Below the pieces are notes generated by a model. The model worked only from the letters and a program-made list of their open reading frames with translations. It did no database searches and had not been told where the DNA came from. 64,000 nucleotides of DNA from Herbaspirillum sp. 3R11 (GTDB lineage Bacteria; Pseudomonadota; Gammaproteobacteria; Burkholderiales; Burkholderiaceae_D). Shown here in pieces: positions 52,786 through 62,609 of this stretch. The stretch is taken from positions 992,001 to 1,056,000 of the forward strand of contig NZ_SPNJ01000001.1 of assembly GCF_004563925.1 (NCBI RefSeq). Direction: 5' to 3'. Positions within the stretch are counted from its first letter, which is position 1. Every line of letters begins with the position of its first letter. Made by a program: the position numbers and the translations under genes.

Positions 52786-53714
52786 GCGCACGTTTTGCCG
52801 TTCTTTGTCCGGGACAGGGGAGTCAGCATCCCGGCATGTTCGATATGCTGCGCGCCGATGCGCGCGGTGATCATATCGTGCAGGAGCAGGCGCTCGATAC
52901 CCGGCTCGGAAGGCCGCTCGATGAGATTCTGCATGATCCTCAATTGCTGTTCGCCAATCGCCATGCGCAACCGTTGATCGTCGCGGCCGGGCTGGCGGCG
53001 TGGCGCATGTTGCGCGAGGAGTTGCCTGCGCCGACGCTGGTTGCCGGTTACAGCATCGGCGAGCTGACCGCTTACGGCGTCGCCGGCGCGTTGCCGGGGA
53101 ACGACGCAATCGATCTCGCCGTCGCGCGTGCCGCATATATGGATGCCTGCCTGAAACACGCGCCGCATCAGGGTCTGATGTCGGTCGGCGGCATCGAGGC
53201 CGGTGAAGCGCAGGAACTGCTGCGACGTCACGGTGCGTTCGTGGCGATCGCCACCGGATTCGATACCTTGATTGCAGGCGGACGCAGCGACGACTTGCTG
53301 GCTGCGCAAAGCGAGCTGGAAGGCATCGGCGGCAGGACCGGCATTTTGCCGGTCGGCATCGCCTCGCATACAGCGTTGATGGAGCCTGCGCTGGCGCCGT
53401 TTACGGCGGCGCTCGATGCGGCGGATTTTCACGAACCTGCCTGCACGGTCCTGGCCGGAGTGTCAGGGGGCGAAATTCATGACGTTTCATCCGCACGCAG
53501 CACGCTCGCACAACAACTGACGCACACCATACGCTGGTCGTCCTGCATGGATGCCTGCGCCGAACGCGGCATCAGTGTCGCGCTGGAACTTGGACCCGGG
53601 TCGGCCCTGTCGCGCATGCTGCGGGAACGTCATCCGCACATCGAATGCCGCTCGGTTTCCGACTTCCGCAGTCTTGCCGGCGTGCTGAATTGGTTACGTA
53701 GCCGGCTCGACTGA
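52782..53714 (+). CDS. mdcH: Malonate decarboxylase malonyl-CoA:ACP transacylase
   Basis: The protein is 310 residues from ATG 52782 (four-base overlap with mdcB). It has the acyltransferase pattern LCPGQGSQHPGMFD, the nucleophile in AGYSIGELTAYG (GxSxG) and a His in GIASHTALMEPAL. It primes the decarboxylase by loading malonyl from malonyl-CoA on the acyl carrier protein, needed only to start the cycle. It is the last gene of the operon. Confidence 0.94.
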   Translation: MSARFAVLCPGQGSQHPGMFDMLRADARGDHIVQEQALDTRLGRPLDEILHDPQLLFANRHAQPLIVAAGLAAWRMLREELPAPTLVAGYSIGELTAYGVAGALPGNDAIDLAVARAAYMDACLKHAPHQGLMSVGGIEAGEAQELLRRHGAFVAIATGFDTLIAGGRSDDLLAAQSELEGIGGRTGILPVGIASHTALMEPALAPFTAALDAADFHEPACTVLAGVSGGEIHDVSSARSTLAQQLTHTIRWSSCMDACAERGISVALELGPGSALSRMLRERHPHIECRSVSDFRSLAGVLNWLRSRLD

Positions 53715-54042
53715 ATTTTGCAGCGGCGCAACATGCCGTCGCCCGCAACCGGCCATCCCACGCCGCTTTCCAACCTACCACGCAGACCTTGGTTGCCTAA
53801 AAAACAAGGTTTTGTACATTGCTCATGAAAACGCGAACGTACGCTTGAAATGTAACTATCAATTAGGTACATTGGTCTCGTCGTTACAGCTTAATAACAA
53901 TCATAAAATAAATTGCCATATCGACAACGGCGCCGATGCTGGTGCTGGTTTTGCGCCAGAAAATTGACAACTATGTGCGAGACCGCTGTTCCAAGTGAAA
54001 AATACGTGACCGATTGACGCATCTTTCGTACGGATATAAACG
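53715..54042. other. 328-bp intergenic region
   Basis: No gene is seen. ACCTTG (53786-53791) and CAAGGT (53805-53810) form a weak hairpin followed by TTTG, a possible end of the malonate operon. GTACATTG occurs twice, at 53814-53821 and 53867-53874, 53 bases apart. The right half is AT-rich and should hold the promoter of the kinase gene; TTGACG then TATAAA before the ATG are spaced only 15 bases apart, so I do not call it. Confidence 0.4.
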
Positions 54043-55392
54043 ATGACTTCAGAGATCTCCGACAAGGAGATTACAGATTTCCAGCTGTTATTCGAATCGG
54101 TGCCGGGGCTGTTCCTGGTCTTGCTGCCCGATTTCACCATCATCGCGGTGAGCGATGCCTACCTGCAGGCGACGCTGACCAGGCGAGAACAAATCGTCGG
54201 CCGCCATCTGTTCCAGGTCTTTCCCGACAACCCTGAGGACCCATCTGCCGACGGCGTGGCCAATCTGCGTAGTTCGCTGGAGCGCGTGCTGGCAACCCAG
54301 GCGCCTCATGCCATGGCGATGCAGAAATACGATGTGCCGTGCCCCGGCGGCAGCGGATTCGAAACCCGCTACTGGAGTCCGTCCAATTTCCCGGTGTTCG
54401 GCAAGGACGGCGCCATTCGCTACATCATGCACCGCGCCGAAGACATCACCTCCTATGTGCAGCTCAAGAAGGAGCGGCAGGAACTGGGCCGCCTGAGCGA
54501 CCAGTTGCAGGAGCAGTGCGGCGCGCAGGAACTTGAAGTGCCGGCGCTGAGCGGCGATACCGTTGCCGGCGTCCGGCACCTGCACGCGCTGAACCGTGCG
54601 CTCAAACTGGAGATCCTCGCGCGCAACCAGCTTGAGGATGCAAATCGTGAACTGACGCGCGCGTTGCAGCGCAATATCGAAAAACTCGAGGCCAGCAACA
54701 AGGAGTTGGAGAGCTTCAGCTATTCGGTGTCGCATGACCTGCGCGCGCCTTTGCGCGCCGTCGACGGCTTTGCGCGCATGCTGGAGGAAGACGCCGCCGA
54801 CCAGCTCGACGAAGAAGGCTTGCGCAAGCTGCAGGTGATCCGTAACAACACGCGCAACATGGGACGGCTGATCGATGAATTGCTGGAGTTTTCGCGGTTG
54901 GGCCGCAAGGAACTCAACTACGGCCACCTGAACATGACCGCGCTGGCCAAGGCCTGTTTCGATGAAGCCGCGAGTGCGGTGACCGTTCCGGCGACCTTGC
55001 GGCTCGGCGACTTGCCGGTCGCGGAAGGCGATATCACGCTGATCAAGCAGGTGTGGTTCAACCTGTTGGCGAACGCGCTCAAATTCAGCGCCAAGCGTGA
55101 ACAGATACTGATCGACGTCAGTGCGGAAGAGGTCGAGGGCGGTGTCACTTATACCCTGCGCGATAACGGGGCCGGCTTCGACATGCGCTATTACAACAAA
55201 CTGTTCGGCGTATTCCAGCGCTTGCATCGGGTCAGTGAATTCGAAGGCACCGGTGTCGGCCTGGCGATCGTGCATCGTATCGTCACGCGTCACGGCGGCC
55301 GCGTCTGGGCCGAGGGCGTGGTCGGTGAGGGTGCGGTATTTCATTTCACCTTGCCTGCGGTGACAAGGGAGCAGACCCATGAACAACTTTGA
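54043..55392 (+). CDS. PAS-domain sensor histidine kinase, cytoplasmic
   Basis: The 449-residue protein has no membrane helix. A PAS domain covers about residues 10-140 (LLFESVPGLFLVLLPDFTII to HRAEDITSYVQLKKERQ), then a coiled-coil linker, HisKA with the phospho-acceptor in YSVSHDLRAPLRAVDGFARM near residue 230, and HATPase with WFNLLANALKFSAKREQ, RDNGAGFDMRYYNKLF and GTGVGLAIVHRIVTRHGGRV. The H-box and G-boxes are like those of bacteriophytochrome kinases, but no chromophore domain is present. It overlaps the response regulator gene by 14 bases. Confidence 0.94.
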   Translation: MTSEISDKEITDFQLLFESVPGLFLVLLPDFTIIAVSDAYLQATLTRREQIVGRHLFQVFPDNPEDPSADGVANLRSSLERVLATQAPHAMAMQKYDVPCPGGSGFETRYWSPSNFPVFGKDGAIRYIMHRAEDITSYVQLKKERQELGRLSDQLQEQCGAQELEVPALSGDTVAGVRHLHALNRALKLEILARNQLEDANRELTRALQRNIEKLEASNKELESFSYSVSHDLRAPLRAVDGFARMLEEDAADQLDEEGLRKLQVIRNNTRNMGRLIDELLEFSRLGRKELNYGHLNMTALAKACFDEAASAVTVPATLRLGDLPVAEGDITLIKQVWFNLLANALKFSAKREQILIDVSAEEVEGGVTYTLRDNGAGFDMRYYNKLFGVFQRLHRVSEFEGTGVGLAIVHRIVTRHGGRVWAEGVVGEGAVFHFTLPAVTREQTHEQL

Positions 55393-55825
55393 AAAGATCG
55401 ACATCCTGTTGGTGGAAGACAACCCCTACGATGCCGAGCTGTCGCTGCGCGCGCTGCAAAAAAAGAAACTCGTCAATAACGTTGAATGGGTGCAGGACGG
55501 CGCCGATGCGCTCGATTTTCTGTTCTGCGCCGGCGTCTACGCCAATCGCCCCAAAGGGGAACTTCCGCGTTTGATCCTGCTCGACATCAAACTTCCCCGG
55601 GTCAGCGGCATCGAGGTGTTGCGCCGGATCAAGGCCGATCCCGAGACGCGTTCGATTCCGGTGGTCATGCTGACCTCGTCGGCCGAGGTACAGGACCTGA
55701 GCGAGTGCTATCAGCTGGGCGTCAACAGTTATATCGTCAAGCCGGTCGAGTTCGAGAGTTTCCAGGAAGAGGTCGAGAAGGCCGGGTTTTATTGGATGCT
55801 CGTCAACAAAGTACCGGCATCTTAA
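55379..55825 (+). CDS. Single-domain response regulator, Rcp1-like
   Basis: The 148-residue protein is a lone REC domain: IDILLVEDNPYDAELSLRAL (acidic pair), the phospho-acceptor Asp in LILLDIKLPRVSGIEVLRRI near residue 65, VVMLTSSAEVQDLSECYQLG and the Lys in NSYIVKPVEF. It lacks an output domain, so it acts by protein contact or as a phosphate relay. It is the obvious partner of the overlapping kinase. Confidence 0.94.
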   Translation: MNNFEKIDILLVEDNPYDAELSLRALQKKKLVNNVEWVQDGADALDFLFCAGVYANRPKGELPRLILLDIKLPRVSGIEVLRRIKADPETRSIPVVMLTSSAEVQDLSECYQLGVNSYIVKPVEFESFQEEVEKAGFYWMLVNKVPAS

Positions 55826-55845
55826 AAAGAGAATCGGGGACGGGG

Positions 55846-57948
55846 ATGAGAAGAAGTACGCTGAAAATACTGATGGTGGAAGACGATCCGGGCGACGTCG
55901 AATTGTCGCGCTATGAACTGACGCGCGCCGGCATCGCCTGCGATGTCCAGCAGGTGGAGACCGAGGATGCCTTCGTCGAGGCATTGAGCCGCTATCAGCC
56001 CGATATCGTGCTCGGCGATTTCTCCTTGCCCAATTTCGACGGCATGTCGGCGCTGCAGATCGTGCAGCAGATCACGCCCAGCACGCCGTTCCTGTTTGTC
56101 TCCGGCACCATGGGCGAAGAGCGTGCGATCAAGGCGCTCAAGCAGGGCGCTTACGACTACGTACTCAAATCCAATCTGGCGCGTCTGCCGTCGGCAGTTG
56201 AGCGCGCGCTGCAGGAGGCGCATCAGAATCAGATCCGCAACAAGATGGAACAGGCGCTGCAAGCCGAGCGCAACTTGCTGTCGGCCATTTTCGATACGAC
56301 AGGCGCGCTGGGGCTGATGCTGGACAAGGAAGGCCGCATCGTGCGTTTCAACCAGGCCGCCGAGCGCACCACCGGCTATACGCTGTCGCAGGTGCAGGGC
56401 AAGCATTTCTGGGATATATTTTTTCCGGCCGAGGAACTCGAACCGGTGCGCAATCATTTCCTCAACTGGCACATGCAGACGCAACCGCTGCAATACCAGA
56501 GCCGCTGGCTCACCGCCGGCGGCGAGCGGCGCGAAATATTGTGGCTGACCACGTTCCTGCAGGAAGACCATGGTCCGGCGCTCAACTACGTCTGCAGCGG
56601 CATCGACATCACGCAGTGGCGCCAGGCGGAAGATCGCGTCCATCGGCTCAGCAACTACGACGTCCTGACCGGCTTGCCCAATCGCAGTCTGTTGCGCGAC
56701 CGTCTGGAGCAGGGCATCACGCGCGTCGAACGCGAACGTCGGCCAGGATTGCTGTCGGTGATCCTGATCGGGGTACGCGGCGCCATCGCCGTTCGCGAAA
56801 GCCTGGGACTGAAAATGAGTGAAGACGCATTGGTCGAAGCCGGGCGCAGGTTGTCCGGCCTGATGCAGCATGACGCCACGCTGGCGCGATTCGGCGACAC
56901 CAGTTTCGCCATGGTGGTGCATGTGCCGGAGCAGGATCAGATCGCCATGGTGGTGCAGGAAATCATCGACGTGCTCGACTTGCCGTATCACGTCGACGGT
57001 CATGAGGGCGTCTATCTCGAATCGAACATCGGCGCCACCATTTATCCGAACGACGGCGACAACGGCGACGCTTTGCTGCAAGCCGCGGAGGTGGCCATGC
57101 ACCGCGCCATGGACAATGTGCTTGAGCGTTTCCAGTTCTATACGCCGGCGCTCAACAGCCAGGTCAGCCATCGCCTGCAAATGGCGTCGCAACTGCGCCA
57201 GGCGGTGCAAAAGAAAGAAATGCTGCTGCATTACCAGCCGCAGGTGTCGCTGCAGAGCGGCGAGATCGTCGGCGTGGAAGCGTTGCTGCGCTGGCAGCAT
57301 CCGGAAAAGGGCATGATCTCGCCGATGGAATTCATTCCGATGGCGGAAGAAACCGGCCTGATCGTACCGATCGGCGAGTGGGTGCTGCGCACTGCTTGCG
57401 ACCAGGCCCAGCGTTGGCATGACCTGGGCGTGCACGGGCTGACGATGGCGGTCAACCTGTCGGCCAAACAGTTTGCCCAGAAAGACCTGGCGGCGGTGGT
57501 GCGGAAGGCGCTGGACGATAGCGGCTTCAGTTCGCATTGCCTGGAGCTGGAGCTGACCGAAAGCGCCTCGATGGAGTCGCCTGAAAAGAGCATTGAAGTC
57601 ATGAAGCTGCTCAAGGCCATGGGCGTGCGGCTGTCGATCGACGATTTCGGCACCGGTTATTCCAACCTCAATTACCTCAAGCGGTTTCCGGTCGACCAGC
57701 TCAAGATCGACCGTTCCTTCGTGCGCGACGTCGGCAACAACGCCGACGATCTCGCCATCGCGCGCGCCGTGATCGCGTTGGCGCGCAGCCTGCACCTGGA
57801 AGTGCTGGCCGAGGGCGTGGAAGACCTGGAGCAATGCAACATCATGAAAGAAAACGGCTGCGACAAGGTGCAGGGTTATTACTTCAGCAAACCTTTGCCG
57901 GTGGACGAGTGCACGCGGCTGCTGCAGGCAGGCATCAAATCCTCCTGA
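55846..57948 (+). CDS. REC-PAS-GGDEF(degenerate)-EAL protein, probable c-di-GMP phosphodiesterase
   Basis: From ATG 55846 the protein is 700 residues; the longer frame runs through the upstream gene. REC: LKILMVEDDPGDVELSRYEL, Asp in DIVLGDFSLPNFDG, Lys in YDYVLKSNLARLP. PAS: about residues 140-260. The GGDEF site is ARFGDTSFAMVV, so the cyclase motif is lost. EAL: GVEALLRWQHPEKG, ELTESASM, DDFGTGYSNLNYLKRF and AEGVEDLEQCNIMKENG, all intact. It should be a phosphorylation-controlled phosphodiesterase. Its start is 20 bases after the response regulator, so the three genes make one signalling unit. Confidence 0.93.
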   Translation: MRRSTLKILMVEDDPGDVELSRYELTRAGIACDVQQVETEDAFVEALSRYQPDIVLGDFSLPNFDGMSALQIVQQITPSTPFLFVSGTMGEERAIKALKQGAYDYVLKSNLARLPSAVERALQEAHQNQIRNKMEQALQAERNLLSAIFDTTGALGLMLDKEGRIVRFNQAAERTTGYTLSQVQGKHFWDIFFPAEELEPVRNHFLNWHMQTQPLQYQSRWLTAGGERREILWLTTFLQEDHGPALNYVCSGIDITQWRQAEDRVHRLSNYDVLTGLPNRSLLRDRLEQGITRVERERRPGLLSVILIGVRGAIAVRESLGLKMSEDALVEAGRRLSGLMQHDATLARFGDTSFAMVVHVPEQDQIAMVVQEIIDVLDLPYHVDGHEGVYLESNIGATIYPNDGDNGDALLQAAEVAMHRAMDNVLERFQFYTPALNSQVSHRLQMASQLRQAVQKKEMLLHYQPQVSLQSGEIVGVEALLRWQHPEKGMISPMEFIPMAEETGLIVPIGEWVLRTACDQAQRWHDLGVHGLTMAVNLSAKQFAQKDLAAVVRKALDDSGFSSHCLELELTESASMESPEKSIEVMKLLKAMGVRLSIDDFGTGYSNLNYLKRFPVDQLKIDRSFVRDVGNNADDLAIARAVIALARSLHLEVLAEGVEDLEQCNIMKENGCDKVQGYYFSKPLPVDECTRLLQAGIKSS

Positions 57949-57998
57949 TACATCGCTGCCGCTGCTGCTGTCATTGTTTTGATGGATAATCGTAAGCC

Positions 57999-58601
57999 AT
58001 GAGCTCCGTCATCCATTCCCCTCAAGCGCCTTTCCGCGGCCTGCTGCTGGCCGCCGGCAAAGGCACGCGTTTCGATCCTGCCGGCGCCGGCAACAAGCTG
58101 CTGGCATCCTTGCCCGAGAGCGATGAAGTGGTTGCGGTCGCCGCGGCACGCGCCATGTTGCAGGTATTGCCGGTGCTGGCAGTGGTCCGCGCCGTCGACA
58201 GCGAGCTGAGTCGACTGCTGACTGCGGCCGGTTGCGAGGTCATCGGTTGCGACGACGCCGATACGGGCATGAGCGCTTCGCTGATGTACGGGATACGGCA
58301 GACGCAGAACGCCGTCGGCTGGATCATTGCGTTGGCCGACATGCCATATGTGCAGGCGGCGACGCATCGCGGTTTGCTGGCTGCATTGAAAGACGGCGTG
58401 CAGATCGCCGTGCCGACGTATCAGGGCAAGCGCGGCAATCCGGTCGCCTTTGGCTGCAGCCATCTGGACGGCTTGCTGGCATTGAGCGGTGACCGTGGCG
58501 CACGGAGCTTGCTGCAAGAGTTTCCGGTCAACGAAATCCCCGTCAACGATCCCGGCATCCACCGGGACATCGATACACGCGCCGACCTCGACGCGCGCTG
58601 A
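57999..58601 (+). CDS. MocA-like molybdenum cofactor cytidylyltransferase
   Basis: The 200-residue protein is a MobA/MocA-type nucleotidyltransferase: the GTP/CTP-binding start GLLLAAGKGTRFDPAGAGNK, ADMPYVQ (metal-binding Asp) and YQGKRGNPVAFG. Proteins with this PVAFG pattern are usually MocA, which makes molybdopterin cytosine dinucleotide, the cofactor form used by xanthine-dehydrogenase-type enzymes. That matches the molybdenum hydroxylase encoded convergently next door. Confidence 0.87.
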   Translation: MSSVIHSPQAPFRGLLLAAGKGTRFDPAGAGNKLLASLPESDEVVAVAAARAMLQVLPVLAVVRAVDSELSRLLTAAGCEVIGCDDADTGMSASLMYGIRQTQNAVGWIIALADMPYVQAATHRGLLAALKDGVQIAVPTYQGKRGNPVAFGCSHLDGLLALSGDRGARSLLQEFPVNEIPVNDPGIHRDIDTRADLDAR

Positions 58602-58613
58602 AATCCTCGGAAT

Positions 58614-59648
58614 CTATTTGCTGAATTCACCGACGGCGCAACTGCCGCCGGCGTTTCCGCTCGCGTCCGGCAACGGATCGGTGCGCGCCGCATGCGTTTG
58701 CGAAATGGTCACGCCGTTACGGATGGCGGTCATTTCGGCAAGGACGGCAATGGCGATTTCGGGCGGCGTGCGCGCACCCAGGAACAAGCCGACCGGGCCG
58801 TGCAGCTTGTCGATCTCGGCCGAGCTGATGTCGAACAGCGCCAGCCGCTCACGCCGCTTGATGTTGTTGGTGCGCGAGCCGATCGCGCCGATGTAAAAGG
58901 CCGGCGACTTGAGCGCTTCGATCAGCGCCATGTCGTCCAGCTTGGGATCGTGGGTCAGCGTCACCACGGCGCTGTTGGCGTCGAGTTGCAGGCGCATGAG
59001 CAGGTCGTCGGGCATCTCGCCGGACAGTTCCACGCCGGCGATGTCCCACTCCTGCAGGTATTCCGCGCGCGGATCGCAGACGATGACCTGGTAGTCGAGC
59101 GCCAGCGCGAACTGCGCGACATAGCGCGACATCTGTGCGGCGCCGATGATGATCAGGCGGTAGCGCGGGCCGTAGGGCGCGATCAGCTTGCGATCCTGCA
59201 CCACGGTCTGGCGCGCCTCGCTGTCGGTGGCGAGCGTAGCCGCGCCGGTGTCGAGGTCGAGCGTACGCGTGACGCGCAGCCCCCGGCGCACGGCGGCCAG
59301 CAATTCGGCAATGCGCGACTGCGCCGAGACCGGCTCCATCATGATTTCCAATGTGCCCCCGCAGGGCAGGCCGAAGCGGTGCGCCTCATCTGCGGTGAGG
59401 CCATAGGTCAGTTCGAACGGCAGCGTCCGCTCCAGCTCGCCGCCCTGGATGCGGCGGATCAGGTCGTCCTCGACGCAGCCGCCCGAGACCGAACCACGCA
59501 CATGGCCGTCGCCGCGAATCGCCATCATTGACCCCACCGGACGCGGCGCCGACCCCCAGGTGTGGGTGACGGTGCCGAGCAGGACGCGATGGCCTTGCTC
59601 GTGCCAGGTAAGGGCGGTGTTGAGGACGTCGAAGTCGATGGATTCCAT
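58614..59648 (-). CDS. XdhC family cofactor insertion protein
   Basis: The 344-residue protein has the N-terminal XdhC domain (VLLGTVTHTWGSAPRPVGSM and GSVSGGCVEDDLIRRIQGGE) and the C-terminal NAD-binding-like XdhC_C domain (LIIIGAAQMSRYVAQFALAL, then YIGAIGSRTNNIKRRERL). Members deliver sulfurated molybdenum cofactor to hydroxylases. It lies 25 bases after the large subunit gene in the same direction, so it probably serves that enzyme. Confidence 0.93.
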   Translation of the reverse strand: MESIDFDVLNTALTWHEQGHRVLLGTVTHTWGSAPRPVGSMMAIRGDGHVRGSVSGGCVEDDLIRRIQGGELERTLPFELTYGLTADEAHRFGLPCGGTLEIMMEPVSAQSRIAELLAAVRRGLRVTRTLDLDTGAATLATDSEARQTVVQDRKLIAPYGPRYRLIIIGAAQMSRYVAQFALALDYQVIVCDPRAEYLQEWDIAGVELSGEMPDDLLMRLQLDANSAVVTLTHDPKLDDMALIEALKSPAFYIGAIGSRTNNIKRRERLALFDISSAEIDKLHGPVGLFLGARTPPEIAIAVLAEMTAIRNGVTISQTHAARTDPLPDASGNAGGSCAVGEFSK

Positions 59649-59673
59649 GCGCGGTTTTCCTTCCTTCTTTGCT

Positions 59674-61977
59674 TTAAGCTTTCTTTAGCTGCTCACGAAT
59701 CGGCAACTGGCGAATACGCTTGCCGGTAGCTGCGAAGATTGCATTGCACAGTGCCGGCGCAATCGTCGGCGTGGCCGGTTCGCCGACGCCGCCCAGCGGC
59801 ACGTCGAGCGTATGCGGCACGATGTGCACGTCGATCTTGGCGGGCGCTGCGAACGCACGCAACACTTCATAGTCGTGGAAATTGCTTTGCTCCACGGCGC
59901 CGTTCTTGAACGAAATCTCTCCCGTCATCGCCAGGCTGATGCCCATGATGCAGGCGCCTTCGACTTGCGAACGGATGCGGTCCGGGTTGATCGATGGACC
60001 GCAATCGACCGCGATGTCGACGCGCGGGATGCTCACTTCGCCTTCATCGTTGACTTCGACTTCCACCACGGCGGCGACGTAGGTGACGAAGCTGTAGCAC
60101 ACCGCCAGTCCGAGCCCGCGTCCCTTGGGCAATTCGCGTCCCCAGCCGGCTTTGGATGTTGCCAGTTCGATCACGCCGCGCATGCGGCCGGTGTCGAGCG
60201 GATAACGTTCCGGTGACTCGCCGTAGTTCCAGCCGTCGGCCATCTCGGACGGATTGATCTTGCGCGCCGGGCCGATTAGTTCGAGCAGGTAGTCGCGGTG
60301 ATCGCGCTTGGCCGCCGCCGCCAGTTCGGCGCTGAACGATTGGACAGCGAAAGCATGCGGAATGTTCGATACCGAACGGAACCAGCCGATGCGGGTGTGG
60401 GCTTCGACTTCCGGCGCTTCCACGCGAATGTTGGGAATTGCATAAGGAATGTTCACCGCCGACATCGCCAGCTCGAACGGTGCTTCGCCCTTGGCGCCGG
60501 CGGCGAAGATCGACGCAATGGTCGGTGCCGCAGTGCGGTGCAGCCAGGCGCTGACCTTGCCGTCGGCGTCGAGGCCGGCTTCCAGTCGTTCCACCGACAC
60601 GGTGTGGAAGTAGTCGTGGTGGATGTCGTCTTCGCGCGTCCAGGTGACCTTGACCGGGGCGCCGTTCATGGCCTTGGACAACAGCGCTGCTTCGGCGGCG
60701 AAGTCGGGCTTGGACTTGCGGCCGAAACCGCCTCCCAGCAAGGTGACGTTGACGGTGACGTCTTCCGTCTTCAGGCCGAGGTGGCCGGCCACGGTTTCCC
60801 GCGTGGCTTGCGGCGCCTGGACGCAGGCCCAGACTTCGCATTTGCCGCCGGTGATGCGCGCCACGGCCGCAGGCGGCTCCATGGTGGCGTGGGCGATGTG
60901 CGGCAGGTAATACTCGGCTTCGATGCGGCGCGGCGCTTTCGCCAGCGCGGTCATGGCGTCGCCGGCGTTGCGTACGGCCTTGGCCGGTTGGCGCGCTGCG
61001 GCTTCCATGGTCTTGCGGAATTCGGCCGAATCGTAGGAGGCATTGGGACCGTTGTCCCAGGTCAGCTTGAGCGCTTCGCGGCCCTTGATCGCGGCCCAGG
61101 TATTGCGCGCGATCACGGCCACGCCGCCCAGCGGATTGAACAGCGCCGGCGGCGGGCTGCCCTTGAGTTCGACCACGCGGATCACGCCGGGCACCTTGAG
61201 CGCCTCGCTGCTGTCGACCGTGGCCAGCTTGCCGCCATAGACCGGCGGACGCGCGATGACGGCGTAGACCATGCCTTCCAGGCGGGTGTCGATGCCGTAT
61301 TGGGTGTTGCCGGTGACGATGTCGTGCAAGTCGATGCCGCGCGTGCTGTCCTTGCCGATGTAGCGGAATTGCTGCGGCGTCTTGAGCCTGACGCTTTCAC
61401 GCGCCGGCAGCGGCAGCTTGGCCGCGTCGGCGGCGACGTCGCCATAGCCGAGCTTGCGGCCGCTGGGCTTGTGGATCAGTTCATGGTTCTTCGCTTCGAC
61501 TTCGCCGACCGGCACCTTCCAGCGCGCGGCGGCGGCGGTCTCCAGCATCAGGCGCGCGGTGGCGCCGACCTGGCGCATCGGGCCGAAGGAGTGGCGCATG
61601 CTGCGCGAGCCGTCGGTGTTCTGGTTGCCGTATTTTTCCTGGTCGCCTTGCGCCTGCACCACGCGCACGCGGCTCCAGTCGGCGTCGAGTTCGTCCGCGA
61701 CGACCATGGGCAGGCTGGTGCGCACGCCCTGGCCCATTTCGGAGCGGTGGGCGACGATGGTGACGACGCCGTCGGCGCCGATGGAGACGAACAGCAGGGC
61801 GTTGTCCTTGAGGCCGCCCGGCATGCCGTCGCCGCCGAATTTAGGCGCGTCGGCTGCCATCACGATGCCGTCCACACCGACCGTCAGCGCCAGGCCGGCG
61901 AGGGCGCCGATGCCCTTGAGCAGGCTGCGGCGGCTCAGTTGGATATTCTCAGCGATGGTGCTCAGATCGGCGCTCAT
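59674..61977 (-). CDS. Molybdopterin-binding large subunit of an isoquinoline-oxidoreductase-like enzyme
   Basis: From ATG 61977 the protein is 767 residues, the IorB size. The frame continues upstream but overlaps the small subunit gene. A twin-arginine signal ([20 protein letters not shown]) near residue 15 predicts periplasmic export. Cofactor motifs are [38 protein letters not shown] and the catalytic Glu in [20 protein letters not shown]. Such enzymes hydroxylate N-heterocycles or oxidise aldehydes. The 2Fe-2S subunit is encoded directly upstream with a four-base overlap; it lacks its own signal, so it would be co-exported. Confidence 0.92.
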   Translation of the reverse strand: MSADLSTIAENIQLSRRSLLKGIGALAGLALTVGVDGIVMAADAPKFGGDGMPGGLKDNALLFVSIGADGVVTIVAHRSEMGQGVRTSLPMVVADELDADWSRVRVVQAQGDQEKYGNQNTDGSRSMRHSFGPMRQVGATARLMLETAAAARWKVPVGEVEAKNHELIHKPSGRKLGYGDVAADAAKLPLPARESVRLKTPQQFRYIGKDSTRGIDLHDIVTGNTQYGIDTRLEGMVYAVIARPPVYGGKLATVDSSEALKVPGVIRVVELKGSPPPALFNPLGGVAVIARNTWAAIKGREALKLTWDNGPNASYDSAEFRKTMEAAARQPAKAVRNAGDAMTALAKAPRRIEAEYYLPHIAHATMEPPAAVARITGGKCEVWACVQAPQATRETVAGHLGLKTEDVTVNVTLLGGGFGRKSKPDFAAEAALLSKAMNGAPVKVTWTREDDIHHDYFHTVSVERLEAGLDADGKVSAWLHRTAAPTIASIFAAGAKGEAPFELAMSAVNIPYAIPNIRVEAPEVEAHTRIGWFRSVSNIPHAFAVQSFSAELAAAAKRDHRDYLLELIGPARKINPSEMADGWNYGESPERYPLDTGRMRGVIELATSKAGWGRELPKGRGLGLAVCYSFVTYVAAVVEVEVNDEGEVSIPRVDIAVDCGPSINPDRIRSQVEGACIMGISLAMTGEISFKNGAVEQSNFHDYEVLRAFAAPAKIDVHIVPHTLDVPLGGVGEPATPTIAPALCNAIFAATGKRIRQLPIREQLKKA

Positions 61978-62450
61978 TTGGCGCCTCCGTTCTGTGCCGC
62001 AACCTGCTTGATCGCCGCCTTGATGCGCGTGTAGGTACCGCAGCGGCAGATGTTGCCGCTCATGGCGTCGTCGATGTCCTTGTCGCTCGGATTGGGTGTG
62101 GCGCGCAGCAGTGCGGTGGCCGACATGATCTGGCCGGCCTGGCAATAGCCGCATTGCGGCACACCCAGCGCCATCCAGGCCTCTTGCACCGATTTGCCGA
62201 CCTTGTCTTCGGCGATGGCTTCGATGGTGGTGATCTTCTTGCCGACGGCGGCCGAGATCGGCGTGATGCAGGAGCGGATCGGTTCGCCGTCGAGGTGCAC
62301 GGTACAGGCGCCGCACAGGGCCATGCCGCAGCCGAACTTGGTGCCGGTCATGCCGAGCTGGTCGCGCAGGGTCCAGAGGATGGGAGTGTCTTCGGGCAAA
62401 TCGACGTTGTGCTGTTTGCCGTTGATGGTGAGTGCGGTGAGTGCGGGCAT
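61974..62450 (-). CDS. 2Fe-2S subunit of the molybdenum hydroxylase
   Basis: The 158-residue protein has the plant-type 2Fe-2S motif ([20 protein letters not shown], then SC) and the C-terminal helical cluster motif ([13 protein letters not shown] and [12 protein letters not shown]). It passes electrons from the molybdenum site. IorA-type proteins are this size. Its stop overlaps the start of the large subunit gene. Confidence 0.94.
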   Translation of the reverse strand: MPALTALTINGKQHNVDLPEDTPILWTLRDQLGMTGTKFGCGMALCGACTVHLDGEPIRSCITPISAAVGKKITTIEAIAEDKVGKSVQEAWMALGVPQCGYCQAGQIMSATALLRATPNPSDKDIDDAMSGNICRCGTYTRIKAAIKQVAAQNGGAK

Positions 62451-62609
62451 TATTGTTCTACCTTTCCGACTTGGGTGGAGACCTAGTGAAGGAATGTTTC
62501 GCTGCCACTGGCAAATGTAGCAGCAAATTCCGAGAGATGTCGGAGTATCGCAACGATTGTCCTACAGCGAAATGGCAGGCTTTGGAATTCTCGATTCCGT
62601 TTTCAGGAA

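Noticed and set aside
60298-62034. Plus-strand open frame of 578 codons opposite the molybdenum hydroxylase
   Set aside because: The minus strand codes clear cofactor-binding motifs; the plus product is rich in Arg, Gly and Ala without a fold.
61978-62316. Upstream extension of the molybdenum hydroxylase large subunit frame
   Set aside because: It overlaps the 2Fe-2S gene in another frame. The ATG at 61977 gives the Tat signal and a four-base overlap typical of this operon.
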